Of a DNA stretch of 64,000 bases, positions 8,301 to 16,274 are shown piece after piece. A program made the translations under genes and the position numbers. Positions within the stretch are counted from its first letter, which is position 1, and every line of letters begins with the position of its first letter. Location of the stretch: the NCBI GenBank assembly GCA_013816805.1, contig JACDDS010000010.1, positions 89,020-153,019 on the forward strand, read 5' to 3'. The notes beneath the pieces are model-generated. The model was not told the origin of the DNA. It ran no database searches and was given only the letters and a program-made list of their open reading frames with translations. The stretch is from Chitinophagales bacterium (GTDB lineage Bacteria > Bacteroidota > Bacteroidia > Chitinophagales > UBA10324).

Positions 8301-8898
8301 GTTTCTTGGTCCTTTGGAGCAAAATAAACCCTGGGATACGAAAGGCATTGACGGAGTTTCCCGCTTCCTAAAAAAATTCTGGAAATTATTTTGTGACAGC
8401 AACGGCAACTGGACGGTTAATCATGACAAGGCAACTAATGAGGAATTAAAAATTCTTCATCGTACCATAAAAAAAACAGGTGAAGATATTGATCGTTTAT
8501 CCTTCAACACTTCAGTAAGTTCATTTATGATTTGTGTGAATGAATTGACGGAACGCAATTGCCATAAACAGGAAATACTGGAACCATTGCTGATTATTCT
8601 TTCTCCTTTCGCTCCTTTTTTAACAGAATACCTGTGGGAAAAAATGGATTATAAAGAGTCTATTATCCAAGCTTCTTTTCCTCAATACGATGAATTATTG
8701 TTGGTTGAGAAAACTTTTGAATATCCGGTAGCCATAAACGGAAAAACCCGGATCAGGTTAATCCTTTCACTCGATTTATCCTCGGCAGAAGTGGAAAAAG
8801 AAGTGCTTCAGATAAGTGACCTTAAGAAATACTTTGATGGTAAATCACCAAAAAAAATAATTTATATAAAAGGAAAAATGATCAATGTGGTGGTCTGA
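5335..8898 (+). CDS. leuS: leucyl-tRNA synthetase with in-frame DUF559 nuclease-domain insertion
   Basis: 1187 residues, against roughly 900-990 for Bacteroidota LeuRS. The class I landmarks are in order: the HIGH-type HVGH at residues 49-52 in PYPSGAGLHVGHPLGY, the CP1 editing domain with GYGTGALMAVPAHDQRDW, the conserved MPGWAGSSWYYLRY, the leucine-specific region after VNQGKIQG, the KMSKR loop at 961-965, and the anticodon-binding end. The enzyme charges tRNA-Leu in the cytoplasm and is essential. Between ARAKDWT (to about 549) and AYPLETTTMPGWAG (from about 752), where relatives have only a few residues, lie about 200 foreign residues with a complete DUF559 endonuclease-like domain (about 612-714) bordered by low-complexity stretches encoded by palindromic DNA. 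No stop or frameshift interrupts the frame, so the protein is presumably made whole, or possibly processed. The host part retains all recognisable motifs and is probably active. Confidence 0.95.
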   Translation: MKEIDFFEVEKRVKEIWKAQDVFRVNSDPSRPKYYVLDMFPYPSGAGLHVGHPLGYIASDIISRYKRLKGFNVLHPMGYDSFGLPAEQYAIQTGQHPAITTETNIKTFREQLDKLGLSYDWSREIRTSDPEFYKWTQWIFIQLFHSWYNNKTDRAEGIDVLINEFENSGNKNVHAACNEVNIFSADDWKGFSEKVKSVILLNYRLAYIADSWVNWCPALGTVLANDEVKDGGSERGGYPVIRKIMKQWSLRITAYAERLLSALEKLDWSDSIKETQKNWIGKSAGCTIAFQVEDSKVHGGTSNLKIEVFTTRPDTIFGVSYLALAPEHELIEKITTPEYKNAVDEYVNYAKNRSERDRMADVKKITGQFTGAYAVHPFTKRNIPVWIAEYVLAGYGTGALMAVPAHDQRDWNFAKHFEKDLMEQLRHSPIIEVISGGNVNKEAYEEFYSAGHLVNSEMFNGNSPVVAKVQVINFIVDEGIGKRKINYKMRDAIFGRQRYWGEPIPIYYDEEGIPYTVDEDDLPVILPEVDKYLPTETGEPPLARAKDWTYSPPSHLSLDEEDSRHARTQVLSLGEDLREVKNIERTSDENEVRKPGYMTADEQTWFRHKNNANELRREATPAEMILWGALRNKKLGVRFRRQHVIENFIVDFVSLEKKLVIELDGEVHKQQQDHDDYRTQRLMEYGYHVLRFWNAEVIDNTRKVIERIEQALRDPHPEMGIERTKQASQESPPQPFSKGEGNIPTHKEDLEGAYPLETTTMPGWAGSSWYYLRYEDPGYPDRFASKEAVDYWQNIDLYLGGDEHATGHLFYFRFWTKFLFDRGWIPFDEPAKKLVNQGKIQGVSKFIYEIKPIGTLNTVSVVVEKSNEIYISSSLYEKYRTQKIDPKTLLSIINSQFPGYVDIEDVLEDQHFLITPKRVNVKYVNGNELNTEAIKKETFEFGNSAFIKDDGKYLCGNAVEKMSKRYGNVVNPDDVLKDYGADCFRMYEMFLGPLEQNKPWDTKGIDGVSRFLKKFWKLFCDSNGNWTVNHDKATNEELKILHRTIKKTGEDIDRLSFNTSVSSFMICVNELTERNCHKQEILEPLLIILSPFAPFLTEYLWEKMDYKESIIQASFPQYDELLLVEKTFEYPVAINGKTRIRLILSLDLSSAEVEKEVLQISDLKKYFDGKSPKKIIYIKGKMINVVV
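7035..7069. repeat. perfect 17-bp palindrome with 1-nt centre, left side of leuS insert
   Basis: Left arm 7035-7051 (CACGCAAGTCCTCTCCC), centre T at 7052, and right arm 7053-7069 is its exact reverse complement. It lies inside the leuS reading frame and codes part of a linker. It resembles dispersed palindromes of the type CCTCTCCC...GGGAGAGG found in and between genes. Confidence 0.9.
7537..7557. repeat. 9-bp palindrome with AAA loop, right side of leuS insert
   Basis: CCCTTCTCC (7537-7545), loop AAA, GGAGAAGGG (7549-7557). It is preceded by TCCTCCCCAA and followed at 7582 by TTGGAGGG, giving a weaker outer inverted pairing. This is another dispersed palindrome type and is read in frame as PSP/FSKGEG-like residues. 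Confidence 0.8.
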
Positions 8899-8984
8899 AC
8901 TGTGAGGCGACGATAAACCCATATTGAGGCTTTAGTTGATAGGGATTCTTCAAACATCAGAACTATTGCTCCACTTTATAAAAT

Positions 8985-9527
8985 CTATAGAATAGACTTT
9001 ATCATTATCCAATCATTATCCACCTGATCGCCCAAAGTGAATTTATGAGTTCCGGCCTTCATAAATCCATGCCGTTTATAGAAGCCAATTGCTGTATTAT
9101 TTTCCCATACTCCCAGCCAGATCAGATCAAATCTTTTTTCTTCCGCAAACAGGAAAATCTGGTCCATAATTTTAGCTCCGATTGATTGTCCCGTAAGCTG
9201 CGGAGATACATATAACCTTGAGATCTCAAGCGGATTTTGATATTTAATAACAATGCCAGGTTCCGGCGTCTCAATGTCAGGATCTGCCTGCAGCAGTTTT
9301 GCATAACCTAATAACCGGTCATCTTTCTCTGCTACAAAATAGGTGATCAGGGAATCTGAAAGCTCCTCGTGCAATTTTTCAATTGTGAAATTCTCTTTTA
9401 AATAAATATTCATATTTGCAGATGAGGTAGTTGTAACCCACTTTTCGTAAAAAGAAGTCCTTCCTAACTCGCATAGTTTCTCTGCATCATTATAGGTTCC
9501 TTTCCGGATTACTGCATCCATAACCAT
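8985..9527 (-). CDS. GNAT-family N-acetyltransferase
   Basis: 180 residues, single GNAT domain. The N-terminal half has the substrate-side helices (YNDAEKLCELGRTSFYEKWV). The central strand FVAEKDDRLLGYAKLL leads to the acetyl-CoA site, with LYVSPQLTGQSIGAKIMDQI serving as the Q/RxxGxG/A pyrophosphate loop, and then LIWLGVWENNTAIGFYKRHGF, the canonical NxxAIxFYxxxGF motif. Acetyl-CoA is the likely donor; the acceptor is unknown. Two start codons are possible (ATG 9527 and ATG 9521), and nothing in the upstream sequence decides between them. It is transcribed away from mvaB and converges on leuS across an 86-nt gap with no clear terminator hairpin. Confidence 0.88.
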   Translation of the reverse strand: MVMDAVIRKGTYNDAEKLCELGRTSFYEKWVTTTSSANMNIYLKENFTIEKLHEELSDSLITYFVAEKDDRLLGYAKLLQADPDIETPEPGIVIKYQNPLEISRLYVSPQLTGQSIGAKIMDQIFLFAEEKRFDLIWLGVWENNTAIGFYKRHGFMKAGTHKFTLGDQVDNDWIMIKSIL

Positions 9528-9617
9528 ATCATTGTAGGTTTACTGGTCATAATTTTGAACTTTATCCCAGACAGAGTCTGTTCTTATACTGTACAAAAAT
9601 ATAAATGATTTAAGTGT

Positions 9618-10475
9618 ATGGCTGAAAGAATAAGGATTATCGAATGCCCCCGGGATGCTATGCAGGGTATTAAACACTATATTCCAACCGAAGAAAAAAT
9701 TGTCTATCTCAATCTATTGCTTGATGCCGGATTTGATACTATTGACTTTGGAAGTTTTGTTTCTCCCAAAGCAATACCACAGCTTTCAGACACAGCACTG
9801 GTATTATCTAAATTAAACTGGACTGCTGAAAAATCACGCCTGCTTGCAATAATAGCCAATACGCGCGGTGCTAAGGAAGCTGCAATGTTTGATGAAATTT
9901 CCTATCTGGGGTTTCCTTTTTCTGTCTCAGAAACATTTCAGCAACGTAATGCAAATGCTTCTATTAAGGATTCTTTGAAGAGAGTGGAAGAAATTCAGAA
10001 CCTCTGCGTGAAGCATAAAAAAGAACTGGTACTCTATATATCGATGGCATTCGGAAATCCATACGGAGACGCATGGAGCCCGGATACGGTGATGTACTGG
10101 ACAGAAAAAATGGTTCAAATGGGAATAAAAATAATTTCTCTTGCTGATACTGTTGGGGTTGCTACAGCAGCAATTATTTCTTCACTTTTTAAAGATCTTA
10201 TTCCCCGATTTTCGGATATTGAATTTGGGGCGCACTTTCATACTACACCTGAAACATGGAGAGAAAAAATGGAAGCTGCCTACACAAATGGATGCAAAAG
10301 ATTTGATGGTGCTCTCCGGGGATTTGGCGGTTGCCCTATGGCGATGGATAAATTGACCGGTAATATGCCTACTGAAAATATTATTGATTTTTTTACTGAA
10401 AAAAATATAGAAACAGGTATTCGTGAAGATTATTTTTTAAGAGCTTTAAAAAAAGCGAATGAGGTATTTCACTAG
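9618..10475 (+). CDS. mvaB: hydroxymethylglutaryl-CoA lyase
   Basis: 285 residues, a single HMGL-like TIM barrel, slightly shorter than the usual ~300. The first strand carries the catalytic Arg-Asp pair in ECPRDAMQG. FGSFVSP matches the family's FVSPKWVPQ region, the metal-binding HFH lies in FGAHFHTT, and the C-terminal loop GFGGCPMA carries the catalytic cysteine typical of HMG-CoA lyase. The enzyme cleaves HMG-CoA to acetoacetate and acetyl-CoA, the last step of leucine breakdown. The nearby scoA/scoB can activate that acetoacetate, which supports the assignment over other HMGL-domain aldolases. Confidence 0.92.
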   Translation: MAERIRIIECPRDAMQGIKHYIPTEEKIVYLNLLLDAGFDTIDFGSFVSPKAIPQLSDTALVLSKLNWTAEKSRLLAIIANTRGAKEAAMFDEISYLGFPFSVSETFQQRNANASIKDSLKRVEEIQNLCVKHKKELVLYISMAFGNPYGDAWSPDTVMYWTEKMVQMGIKIISLADTVGVATAAIISSLFKDLIPRFSDIEFGAHFHTTPETWREKMEAAYTNGCKRFDGALRGFGGCPMAMDKLTGNMPTENIIDFFTEKNIETGIREDYFLRALKKANEVFH

Positions 10476-10494
10476 TTTTATAGAATGAATAATT

Positions 10495-11172
10495 TTAATT
10501 AGTTCCACCTGCCTTATTCTCACGCTTACCGAAAATCAGGCTTCCTATACGCACCATGGTACTGCCTTCATCTACAGCAATTTCATAGTCACCGCTCATA
10601 CCCATTGACAGTATATCAGGATTAAAATTTGATCCTTTATATTGAGCTGACAGCCTGTAAAAATTATTTAGCTCCCGGAATTCTTTTCTAACCTGGTCAG
10701 CATCATCAGTAAATGTTGCAATTCCCATAAATCCCCGGATAAAAATATGTTTCATGTTCCTTAAATCACCATCCATCAGTATTTCTTTTGCCTCTCCATA
10801 GTTAAAACCAAACTTCGTTTCTTCATGCGCAATGTGAATTTGCAGCAACACATCAACTACACGATTAATTTTTTTTGCCTCTTTATTAATTTCGCGCAGC
10901 AGCTTAAAGCTATCTACCGATTGAATAAGCTTTACAATCCGGATCACGGATTTTACCTTATTGGTTTGAAGGTGACCTATCAGGTGCCATTCAATATCAT
11001 CTGGAAGTAACGGATGCTTTTCTATTATTTCCTGAACTCTATTTTCACCGAAAATATGCTGCCCTGCATTATATATCTCTAAAATTGCCGATGCAGGCTG
11101 AGTTTTACTTACAGCAACCAGCTTAACTTTACGCTCATTCAGGTAATTAATTAAATAAGAATAATTGGTCAT
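10495..11172 (-). CDS. yggS: YggS/PROSC-family pyridoxal phosphate-binding homeostasis protein
   Basis: 225 residues, a single alanine-racemase-like TIM barrel. The PLP lysine is K23 in LVAVSKTQPAS. Other conserved stretches are FGENRVQEI, WHLIGHLQTNKVK, SMGMSGDYEIAVDEGSTMVRIGSLIFG near the C-terminus, and MGIATFTDD in the middle. The family binds PLP without a known catalytic reaction and keeps free PLP and amino-acid pools in balance. It converges on mvaB with only 19 nt between stop codons and diverges from the DUF4296 lipoprotein gene. Confidence 0.93.
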   Translation of the reverse strand: MTNYSYLINYLNERKVKLVAVSKTQPASAILEIYNAGQHIFGENRVQEIIEKHPLLPDDIEWHLIGHLQTNKVKSVIRIVKLIQSVDSFKLLREINKEAKKINRVVDVLLQIHIAHEETKFGFNYGEAKEILMDGDLRNMKHIFIRGFMGIATFTDDADQVRKEFRELNNFYRLSAQYKGSNFNPDILSMGMSGDYEIAVDEGSTMVRIGSLIFGKRENKAGGTN

Positions 11173-11239
11173 CAGCTCCGGTAATTTAAAACAAGATACT
11201 TTTGGATTTTGTAAAAACTTATTTCAATTTATATTCTGA

Positions 11240-11656
11240 ATGATAAGAATAATTGGACTTTATGTGTGCTTAATATCCTTCCTTCTTTCCTGTGGTGAGG
11301 AAACTGAACAAGTGCCACCCGATTTATTACCCAAAAATAAAATGACAGCAATACTTACGGATGTGCACATTGCTGAAAGCGCTCTAAATACTAACGGACT
11401 CACAAGAGAACAAATTGACCGTGCAATGGCGATACGATACCAGCAAATTATGAAAAAGGACAGTGTTACCTATTCACAATTTTCAAACACCTATGATTAT
11501 TACCTGCACCATCCCGCAGATATGGATGATGTATATCAGGAAGTAGTAAATCGCCTTACTGCCCTTGAGAGTCGAACAAAAGTAAAGGATAGAAAATCTT
11601 TAAATATCGATTCACTACGGTTACTTAGAAAGAAAGTACCTATTTTAGAAAAGTAA
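11240..11656 (+). CDS. DUF4296 lipoprotein
   Basis: 138 residues. A short signal sequence ends in a lipobox with Cys18 (LISFLLSCGEE), so it should be an envelope lipoprotein. The mature part begins with PPDLLPKNKMTAILTDVHIAESAL, the DUF4296 signature, followed by a helical region with SVTYSQFSNTYDYYLHHPADMDDVYQEV. Function is unknown; the family is restricted to Bacteroidota. It precedes scoA by 49 nt on the same strand. A TACTTTTG -7-like element at 11197-11204 lies 36 nt upstream of the start, without a matching TTG. Confidence 0.85.
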   Translation: MIRIIGLYVCLISFLLSCGEETEQVPPDLLPKNKMTAILTDVHIAESALNTNGLTREQIDRAMAIRYQQIMKKDSVTYSQFSNTYDYYLHHPADMDDVYQEVVNRLTALESRTKVKDRKSLNIDSLRLLRKKVPILEK

Positions 11657-11705
11657 AAACCTCCCGCTACTTTATTCAAATAATTACTTTCGTAAAATAA
11701 TTCAA

Positions 11706-12404
11706 ATGATAGATAAAACTGTTTCGGGGGCTGATGAGGCGATTCAAGATATTTTCGAGGGCGCTGTGCTGATGTTGGGAGGGTTTGGTTTATGTGGCAT
11801 TCCTGAAAACTCTATTTCTGCGTTGGTTAAAAAAGGAATTAAAAATCTTACCTGCATTTCGAATAATGCGGGAGTGGATGATTTTGGCCTGGGGTTGTTA
11901 CTCAAAACCCGGCAGATAAAAAAGATGATTTCATCCTATGTTGGTGAGAATGCTGAATTTGAGCGTCAATTGCTCGCCGGGGAATTAGACGTTGAATTAA
12001 TTCCTCAGGGAACCTTAGCTACCCGCTTACAAATGGCAGCAATGGGAATCCCTGCATTTTTTACACCTGCAGGCTACGGAACAGAAATAGCAGAAGGAAA
12101 AGAAATACGGGAATTCGATGGTAAGATGTATTTGATGGAACATGCACTGCATGCTTCTTTTGCAATGGTGAAAGCTTGGAAAGGCGATACTTCAGGTAAT
12201 CTGGTATTCAGAAAAACTACAAGAAACTTTTCGACATCGATGGCTAAAGCTGGAGATGTCACCATTGCAGAAGTGGAACACCTGGTACAACCCGGAGAGC
12301 TGGATCCTGACCATATCCACGTTGCGGGAATTTATGTTCACCGCATTTTTAAGGGTGCGAATTATGAAAAAAGAATTGAACGCCGAACGGTGGCAATAAA
12401 ATAA
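11706..12404 (+). CDS. scoA: succinyl-CoA:3-oxoacid CoA-transferase subunit A
   Basis: 232 residues, the normal length for the alpha subunit. Family motifs are [19 protein letters not shown] near the N-terminus (the coenzyme-A transferase 1 signature), [61 protein letters not shown], and [19 protein letters not shown] residues near the end. Together with scoB it moves CoA from succinyl-CoA to acetoacetate, giving acetoacetyl-CoA and succinate in the cytoplasm. It is followed after 13 nt by scoB and is clearly in the same transcript. Context (HMG-CoA lyase and HPPD) fits ketone-body handling from amino-acid breakdown. Confidence 0.95.
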   Translation: MIDKTVSGADEAIQDIFEGAVLMLGGFGLCGIPENSISALVKKGIKNLTCISNNAGVDDFGLGLLLKTRQIKKMISSYVGENAEFERQLLAGELDVELIPQGTLATRLQMAAMGIPAFFTPAGYGTEIAEGKEIREFDGKMYLMEHALHASFAMVKAWKGDTSGNLVFRKTTRNFSTSMAKAGDVTIAEVEHLVQPGELDPDHIHVAGIYVHRIFKGANYEKRIERRTVAIK

Positions 12405-12417
12405 TTATTTAATTAGC

Positions 12418-13077
12418 ATGGCACTGGATAAATTTAGTATTGCAAAGCGAATTGCTCAGGAGCTAAAAGATGGTTATTATGTAAATCTGGGTATTGGAAT
12501 TCCAACATTGGTTTCCAACTACATACCAAGAGGAATACGGATTGTGCTGCAATCGGAAAATGGGATTTTAGGTATGGGACCCTATCCGGATGAATCTGAG
12601 GTAGATCCGGATTTAATCAATGCCGGAAAAGAAACTGTTACCGTAATACCTGGTGCATGTTTCTTTGATTCAGCGGAAAGCTTTGGCATGATTAGGGCAG
12701 GAAAAGTAGATCTAACGGTATTAGGAGCTATGGAAGTTTCAGATGAAGGCGATATTGCCAATTGGAAAATACCTGGTAAAATGGTGAAGGGAATGGGCGG
12801 TGCAATGGACCTGGTAGCTGCAGCCAAAAACATCATTGTTGCTATGATGCATACCAATCCGAAGGGAGAATCAAAACTATTACCCAGGTGTACATTGCCA
12901 TTAACCGGTGTTAAATGTGTAAAAAGAATTGTTTCTGACCTTGCGGTTATTGATATTACCCCTGAAGGTTTTAAGCTACTGGAACGCGCACCAGGTGTTT
13001 CTGTTGAGGAAATAAAAATTAAAACAGCCGGCCGATTAATTATTGAAGGAGAAATTCCGGAAATGATGATCAGCTAG
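12418..13077 (+). CDS. scoB: succinyl-CoA:3-oxoacid CoA-transferase subunit B
   Basis: 219 residues. The N-terminus has the class I CoA-transferase motif [19 protein letters not shown], and the catalytic glutamate, which forms a covalent glutamyl-CoA intermediate, is in [11 protein letters not shown]. Later conserved parts are [42 protein letters not shown] and [19 protein letters not shown]. It forms the heteromeric transferase with the scoA product 13 nt upstream. After it, 128 nt without obvious features separate it from hppD. Confidence 0.95.
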   Translation: MALDKFSIAKRIAQELKDGYYVNLGIGIPTLVSNYIPRGIRIVLQSENGILGMGPYPDESEVDPDLINAGKETVTVIPGACFFDSAESFGMIRAGKVDLTVLGAMEVSDEGDIANWKIPGKMVKGMGGAMDLVAAAKNIIVAMMHTNPKGESKLLPRCTLPLTGVKCVKRIVSDLAVIDITPEGFKLLERAPGVSVEEIKIKTAGRLIIEGEIPEMMIS

Positions 13078-13205
13078 AACTACAGTTATTATGTGTAGAG
13101 CATAAACTTCTTTATAATTTTAGTTTCCGTAGCTACAATAAACCGAACCCTTTATTCCTTTAGCCCGTTTACAATAAATCTTAAGCACACTTAAAAAAAT
13201 TCCCA

Positions 13206-14330
13206 ATGGAAACACTTAGCGAAGTTGCTGTAAAATCTGAGGTTGACTTTTTGCCAATCAATGGAACAGATTATGTAGAATTTTATGTAGGAAATGCAAA
13301 ACAGGCAGCACATTATTATCAAACTGCTTTTGGGTTTACGCCTGTTGCATTTGCCGGACTAGAAACCGGTCTCCGGGATCGCGCATCGTATGTGATGCAA
13401 CAAGACAAGGTTCGCTTTGTGCTTACAGCGTCACTGGTCGACGATTCGCCTATTGCCGAGCACGTAAAAAAACACGGTGATGGTGTGAAGGTAATTGCTC
13501 TTTGGGTAGATGATGCACGAAAGGCATATGAAGAAACAGTAAAACGGGGAGCGAAATCATACTTGAAGCCGGTATTAGATAAAGATGATTTTGGTGAAGT
13601 GATTAAATCTGGAATTTATACTTATGGTGAGACAGTGCATATTTTTATTGAAAGAAAAAATTACCATGGAGCTTTTTTGCCGGGTTATAAACAATACTCA
13701 TCACCTGCTCAAACAAATGATGTCGGGATCAAGTATGTAGATCACATGGTTGGTAATGTAGGTTGGAATGAAATGAACCAGTGGGTTAAATTTTACGAAG
13801 ATGTAATGGGATTCAAAAATATTCTGTCATTCGATGATAAAGACATAAGCACAGAATACTCTGCTCTGATGAGTAAGGTTATGAGCAGTGGCAATGGAAG
13901 AATTAAATTTCCGATCAATGAACCTGCTGAGGGGAAAAAGAAATCTCAGATTGAAGAATACCTTGAATTTTATGGAAGCCAGGGAGTTCAGCATGTGGCT
14001 TTAGCGACCGATAATATTATTGAGACTGTAACAACACTTCAAAACAGGGGCGTTGAATTTTTGAAAGTACCTTCCTCTTACTACGAAAGTATTCTCGATC
14101 GTGTTGGAACTATTGATGAAGAATTAGCATCGCTCAAAACATTGGGAATTCTTATAGATCGTGATGATGAAGGTTATTTACTTCAGATTTTTACAAAGCC
14201 TGTCGAAGACCGCCCTACATTGTTCTTCGAAATTATTCAAAGGAAGGGAGCCAGGTCATTTGGTAAAGGAAATTTCAAAGCTTTATTTGAAGCTATTGAG
14301 CGGGAGCAAGAACTCAGGGGAACTCTGTAA
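13206..14330 (+). CDS. hppD: 4-hydroxyphenylpyruvate dioxygenase
   Basis: 374 residues with two vicinal-oxygen-chelate domains. The iron triad is visible in the C-terminal domain: His in VDHMVGNVG, His in QHVALAT, and Glu in LFFEIIQRKGARSFGKGNF, with the last block continuing into the conserved C-terminal helix GNFKALFEAIEREQ. The enzyme converts 4-hydroxyphenylpyruvate to homogentisate in tyrosine and phenylalanine breakdown. Homogentisate dioxygenase is not next to it, so the rest of the pathway must be elsewhere. A terminator follows 20 nt downstream, so this gene ends its transcript. Confidence 0.96.
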   Translation: METLSEVAVKSEVDFLPINGTDYVEFYVGNAKQAAHYYQTAFGFTPVAFAGLETGLRDRASYVMQQDKVRFVLTASLVDDSPIAEHVKKHGDGVKVIALWVDDARKAYEETVKRGAKSYLKPVLDKDDFGEVIKSGIYTYGETVHIFIERKNYHGAFLPGYKQYSSPAQTNDVGIKYVDHMVGNVGWNEMNQWVKFYEDVMGFKNILSFDDKDISTEYSALMSKVMSSGNGRIKFPINEPAEGKKKSQIEEYLEFYGSQGVQHVALATDNIIETVTTLQNRGVEFLKVPSSYYESILDRVGTIDEELASLKTLGILIDRDDEGYLLQIFTKPVEDRPTLFFEIIQRKGARSFGKGNFKALFEAIEREQELRGTL

Positions 14331-14662
14331 TTGTTTCTAATAATTATAAAAGAAGCGAAACTTTCCATCGCTTCTTTTTTTTGTAAATAATTTCATCGCG
14401 GATAATTAACTCAAAAAGTACTTTTCATAAAATTGAATTTGGAATTTAAAAATTCCAATAGCTGATGTCATTCATCATAAAACAATGGGTTGGCGATTTA
14501 CAATTCAGCTTCTGAAATTTTTTTTTGAAATCAAAATTTTAATGATTGTTCGCATCGTTTAGAAAATTTTTTCCCTTATTCACATTATTGTGTTTATAAA
14601 AATGTAAAAGAAAATTTTTGTTAAGAATTAATTCAGACGTATTTTGATGAAAATTTTAAACT
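14331..14662. other. 332-nt AT-rich spacer between hppD and the Lys/Ala-rich mini-gene
   Basis: It holds the hppD terminator (14351-14382) and then about 280 nt of very AT-rich sequence with A/T runs. I see no ORF, RNA gene or clear promoter with both elements, although the last 90 nt presumably contain the promoter of the small basic gene. Confidence 0.6.
14351..14382 (+). terminator. rho-independent terminator after hppD
   Basis: Stem AGAAGCGA (14351-14358) pairs with TCGCTTCT (14368-14375) around a 9-nt loop and is followed by a run of T. Confidence 0.85.
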
Positions 14663-14776
14663 ATGGCTACAAAAAAGAAAGCAGCAAAAAAGGCTGCAAA
14701 GAAAGCGGCTCCTAAAAAAGGTGCTGCAAAAAAAAGTGGTGGCAGTAGCGGTGGTGCTAATAAAAAAATGAAATAA
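14663..14776 (+). CDS. Lys/Ala-rich histone H1-like mini-protein, 37 aa
   Basis: ATG 14663 to TAA 14776. The product is 37 residues: a run of Lys-Ala repeats (KKKAAKKAAKKAAPKKGAAKK), then a Gly/Ser linker and a basic end (ANKKMK). It resembles the Lys/Ala/Pro tails of eukaryotic H1 and the bacterial H1-like proteins (Hc1 type) but is much shorter. It has no other domain. The reading frame is followed at once by a strong terminator, and the region upstream is AT-rich and free of other genes, so a single-gene transcript is likely. I infer nucleic-acid binding from composition only. Low-complexity coding could arise by chance, but the clean start, stop and terminator argue for a real gene. Confidence 0.7.
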   Translation: MATKKKAAKKAAKKAAPKKGAAKKSGGSSGGANKKMK

Positions 14777-14793
14777 TTAGCACACGCTATTTT

Positions 14794-14832
14794 AATAAGG
14801 GGCGCTAAAAATTTAGCGCCCCTTATTTTTTT
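14794..14832 (+). terminator. strong rho-independent terminator after the mini-gene
   Basis: Arms ATAAGGGGCGCTAAA (14795-14809) and TTTAGCGCCCCTTAT (14812-14826) are perfectly complementary with a 2-nt loop, and an extra A-T pair closes outside. A T run follows. Confidence 0.92.
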
Positions 14833-15030
14833 GTAAAGAATCCAACCTTGATTGATATTACCGATCAGCGTTTAATTAAAATATTCCTGGCTGCAATTAA
14901 TCTAAGCCCGGTGAACGTTGAAAATTTTCAGCAATAAATAATTAAACGATCAATTGTTTGCTGTAACTATATAGCAATACAAAACAAACTTAACCCATGA
15001 AAAATGTGAAAGCCCAAAGTGTTTTTACAT

Positions 15031-15038
15031 TAAATTTG
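15031..15038 (+). promoter_or_regulatory. possible -7 element for tRNA-Pro
   Basis: TAAATTTG matches the Bacteroidota -7 consensus TAnnTTTG and lies 19 nt before the tRNA 5' end. No TTG was found at the expected -33 position. Confidence 0.4.
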
Positions 15039-15057
15039 CCATCCTTAGAATTAATTT

Positions 15058-15131
15058 CGGGGTGTAGCGCAGTTGGCTAGCGTGCCACGTTCGGGACGTG
15101 GAGGTCGGAGGTTCGAGTCCTCTCACCCCGA
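15058..15131 (+). tRNA. tRNA-Pro (anticodon CGG)
   Basis: Acceptor arm CGGGGTG (15058-15064) pairs with CACCCCG (15124-15130), with discriminator A at 15131. The anticodon stem CCACG/CGTGG encloses loop TTCGGGA, giving anticodon CGG. The T-arm contains GGTTCGAGTCC. The CCA end is not encoded in full (ACAT follows). Confidence 0.95.
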
Positions 15132-15195
15132 CATAATTACATCTTAAACCTGTTTTATCCTGCTTCCGGTGTAATACACTTGCAAATTAACATTT

Positions 15196-15268
<73 letters not shown>

Positions 15269-15419
15269 CTGGTGTAATATGATATCTTAATAATATAGCT
15301 GCCATTCCTTGTTTGTTTATTTTATGGAGAAGAATTTAGTTTTCTAAATGTATCTTCCATTCTTAATAAAAGTATAGTAACAATAGTAAGTCGGAAATTC
15401 CTATAACATTTTACAGTAT

Positions 15420-16064
15420 ATGGAAAATAGTCTGCTGGCAAACTTGCGCAAGGATTATCAATCAAAACTTCTGGATGAAAAAAGTATTAATGTAAATCCC
15501 CTTCAGCAATTTGAAACCTGGTTCGATGAGGCCATTGAATCTAAGCTTCCTGAACCAAATGCCATGACGATTGCAACCTGTGGTATTGATTTTAAACCTT
15601 CAGCACGCATCGTTTTATTAAAGGGAATTGAAAACGGTTCGTTTTTATTTTATACTAATTATCAAAGCCGGAAAGGAAAAGAACTACTATGGAATCCCTA
15701 CGCAGCGTTGCTTTTTTTCTGGAATGAATTACATCGTCAGGTCAGAATTGAAGGACGGGTTGAAAAAACTTCATCTGAAATCTCAGATGCTTATTTTGAG
15801 AGCAGACCTTTCGGTAGTCAATTAAGTGCACTTGTTTCGCCGCAAAGTGAAATAATTCAGGACAGAGATTGGCTCGAAGAAAAGCTGGATATAGCAAGAA
15901 AGCAGTTTGATCCAAATCCCCTCAAGCGACCACGGCAATGGGGAGGTTACCGGCTAATTCCTAATTCATTCGAATTTTGGCAGGGACGCCCTAACAGGTT
16001 GCATGACCGTATTCTGTTTACCCAAATTGCTAATGGGTGGAAGATGGAAAGGTTAGGTCCATAA
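15420..16064 (+). CDS. pdxH: pyridoxamine 5'-phosphate oxidase
   Basis: 214 residues, normal length. The FMN-binding split barrel is recognisable from PNAMTIATCGIDFKPSARIVLLKGIENGSFLFYTNYQSRKG, followed by ALLFFWNELHRQVRIEGRVEK, YFESRPFGSQLSALVSPQS, the W-containing PRQWGGYRLIPNSFEFWQG and the C-terminal signature GRPNRLHDRI. The FMN enzyme oxidises pyridoxine or pyridoxamine 5'-phosphate to PLP with O2, which implies aerobic vitamin B6 salvage. It stands alone after the tRNAs and converges on the THX gene. Confidence 0.96.
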   Translation: MENSLLANLRKDYQSKLLDEKSINVNPLQQFETWFDEAIESKLPEPNAMTIATCGIDFKPSARIVLLKGIENGSFLFYTNYQSRKGKELLWNPYAALLFFWNELHRQVRIEGRVEKTSSEISDAYFESRPFGSQLSALVSPQSEIIQDRDWLEEKLDIARKQFDPNPLKRPRQWGGYRLIPNSFEFWQGRPNRLHDRILFTQIANGWKMERLGP

Positions 16065-16097
16065 ACGCCGTAATCGCAATTCAAAAAAAACTAGTAT

Positions 16098-16274
16098 TTA
16101 TTTAGGTTCTTTTTTTCGTACCGTTCTTTTTACCGGTTCTGCCTTTGGTGGCTCGGACTCAGTAACGGTTGCAGGTTTTACTAAAGGTGTAGTTTCAGTT
16201 TTCCTTTTACGACTATTGCCATATGACCCTTTAAATATTTTTCCTTTCTTACTTTTTTTATCTCCTTTACCCAT
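16098..16274 (-). CDS. 30S ribosomal protein THX (S31e-like), 58 aa
   Basis: The start is ATG at 16274-16272 and the stop is TAA at 16100-16098. The N-terminus MGKGDKKSKKGKIFKGSYGN is the THX signature (GKGDxK.KKGKIF.GSYG), a small basic protein that sits in the head of the 30S subunit in Thermus and Bacteroidota. A C-terminal extension of about 35 residues is rich in Lys, Pro, Thr and Glu (KPATVTESEPPKAEPVKRT) and is probably disordered. It lies 90 nt upstream of the HU gene's stop-side end on the same strand and converges on pdxH with a 33-nt gap. It is too short for many gene callers. Confidence 0.88.
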   Translation of the reverse strand: MGKGDKKSKKGKIFKGSYGNSRKRKTETTPLVKPATVTESEPPKAEPVKRTVRKKEPK

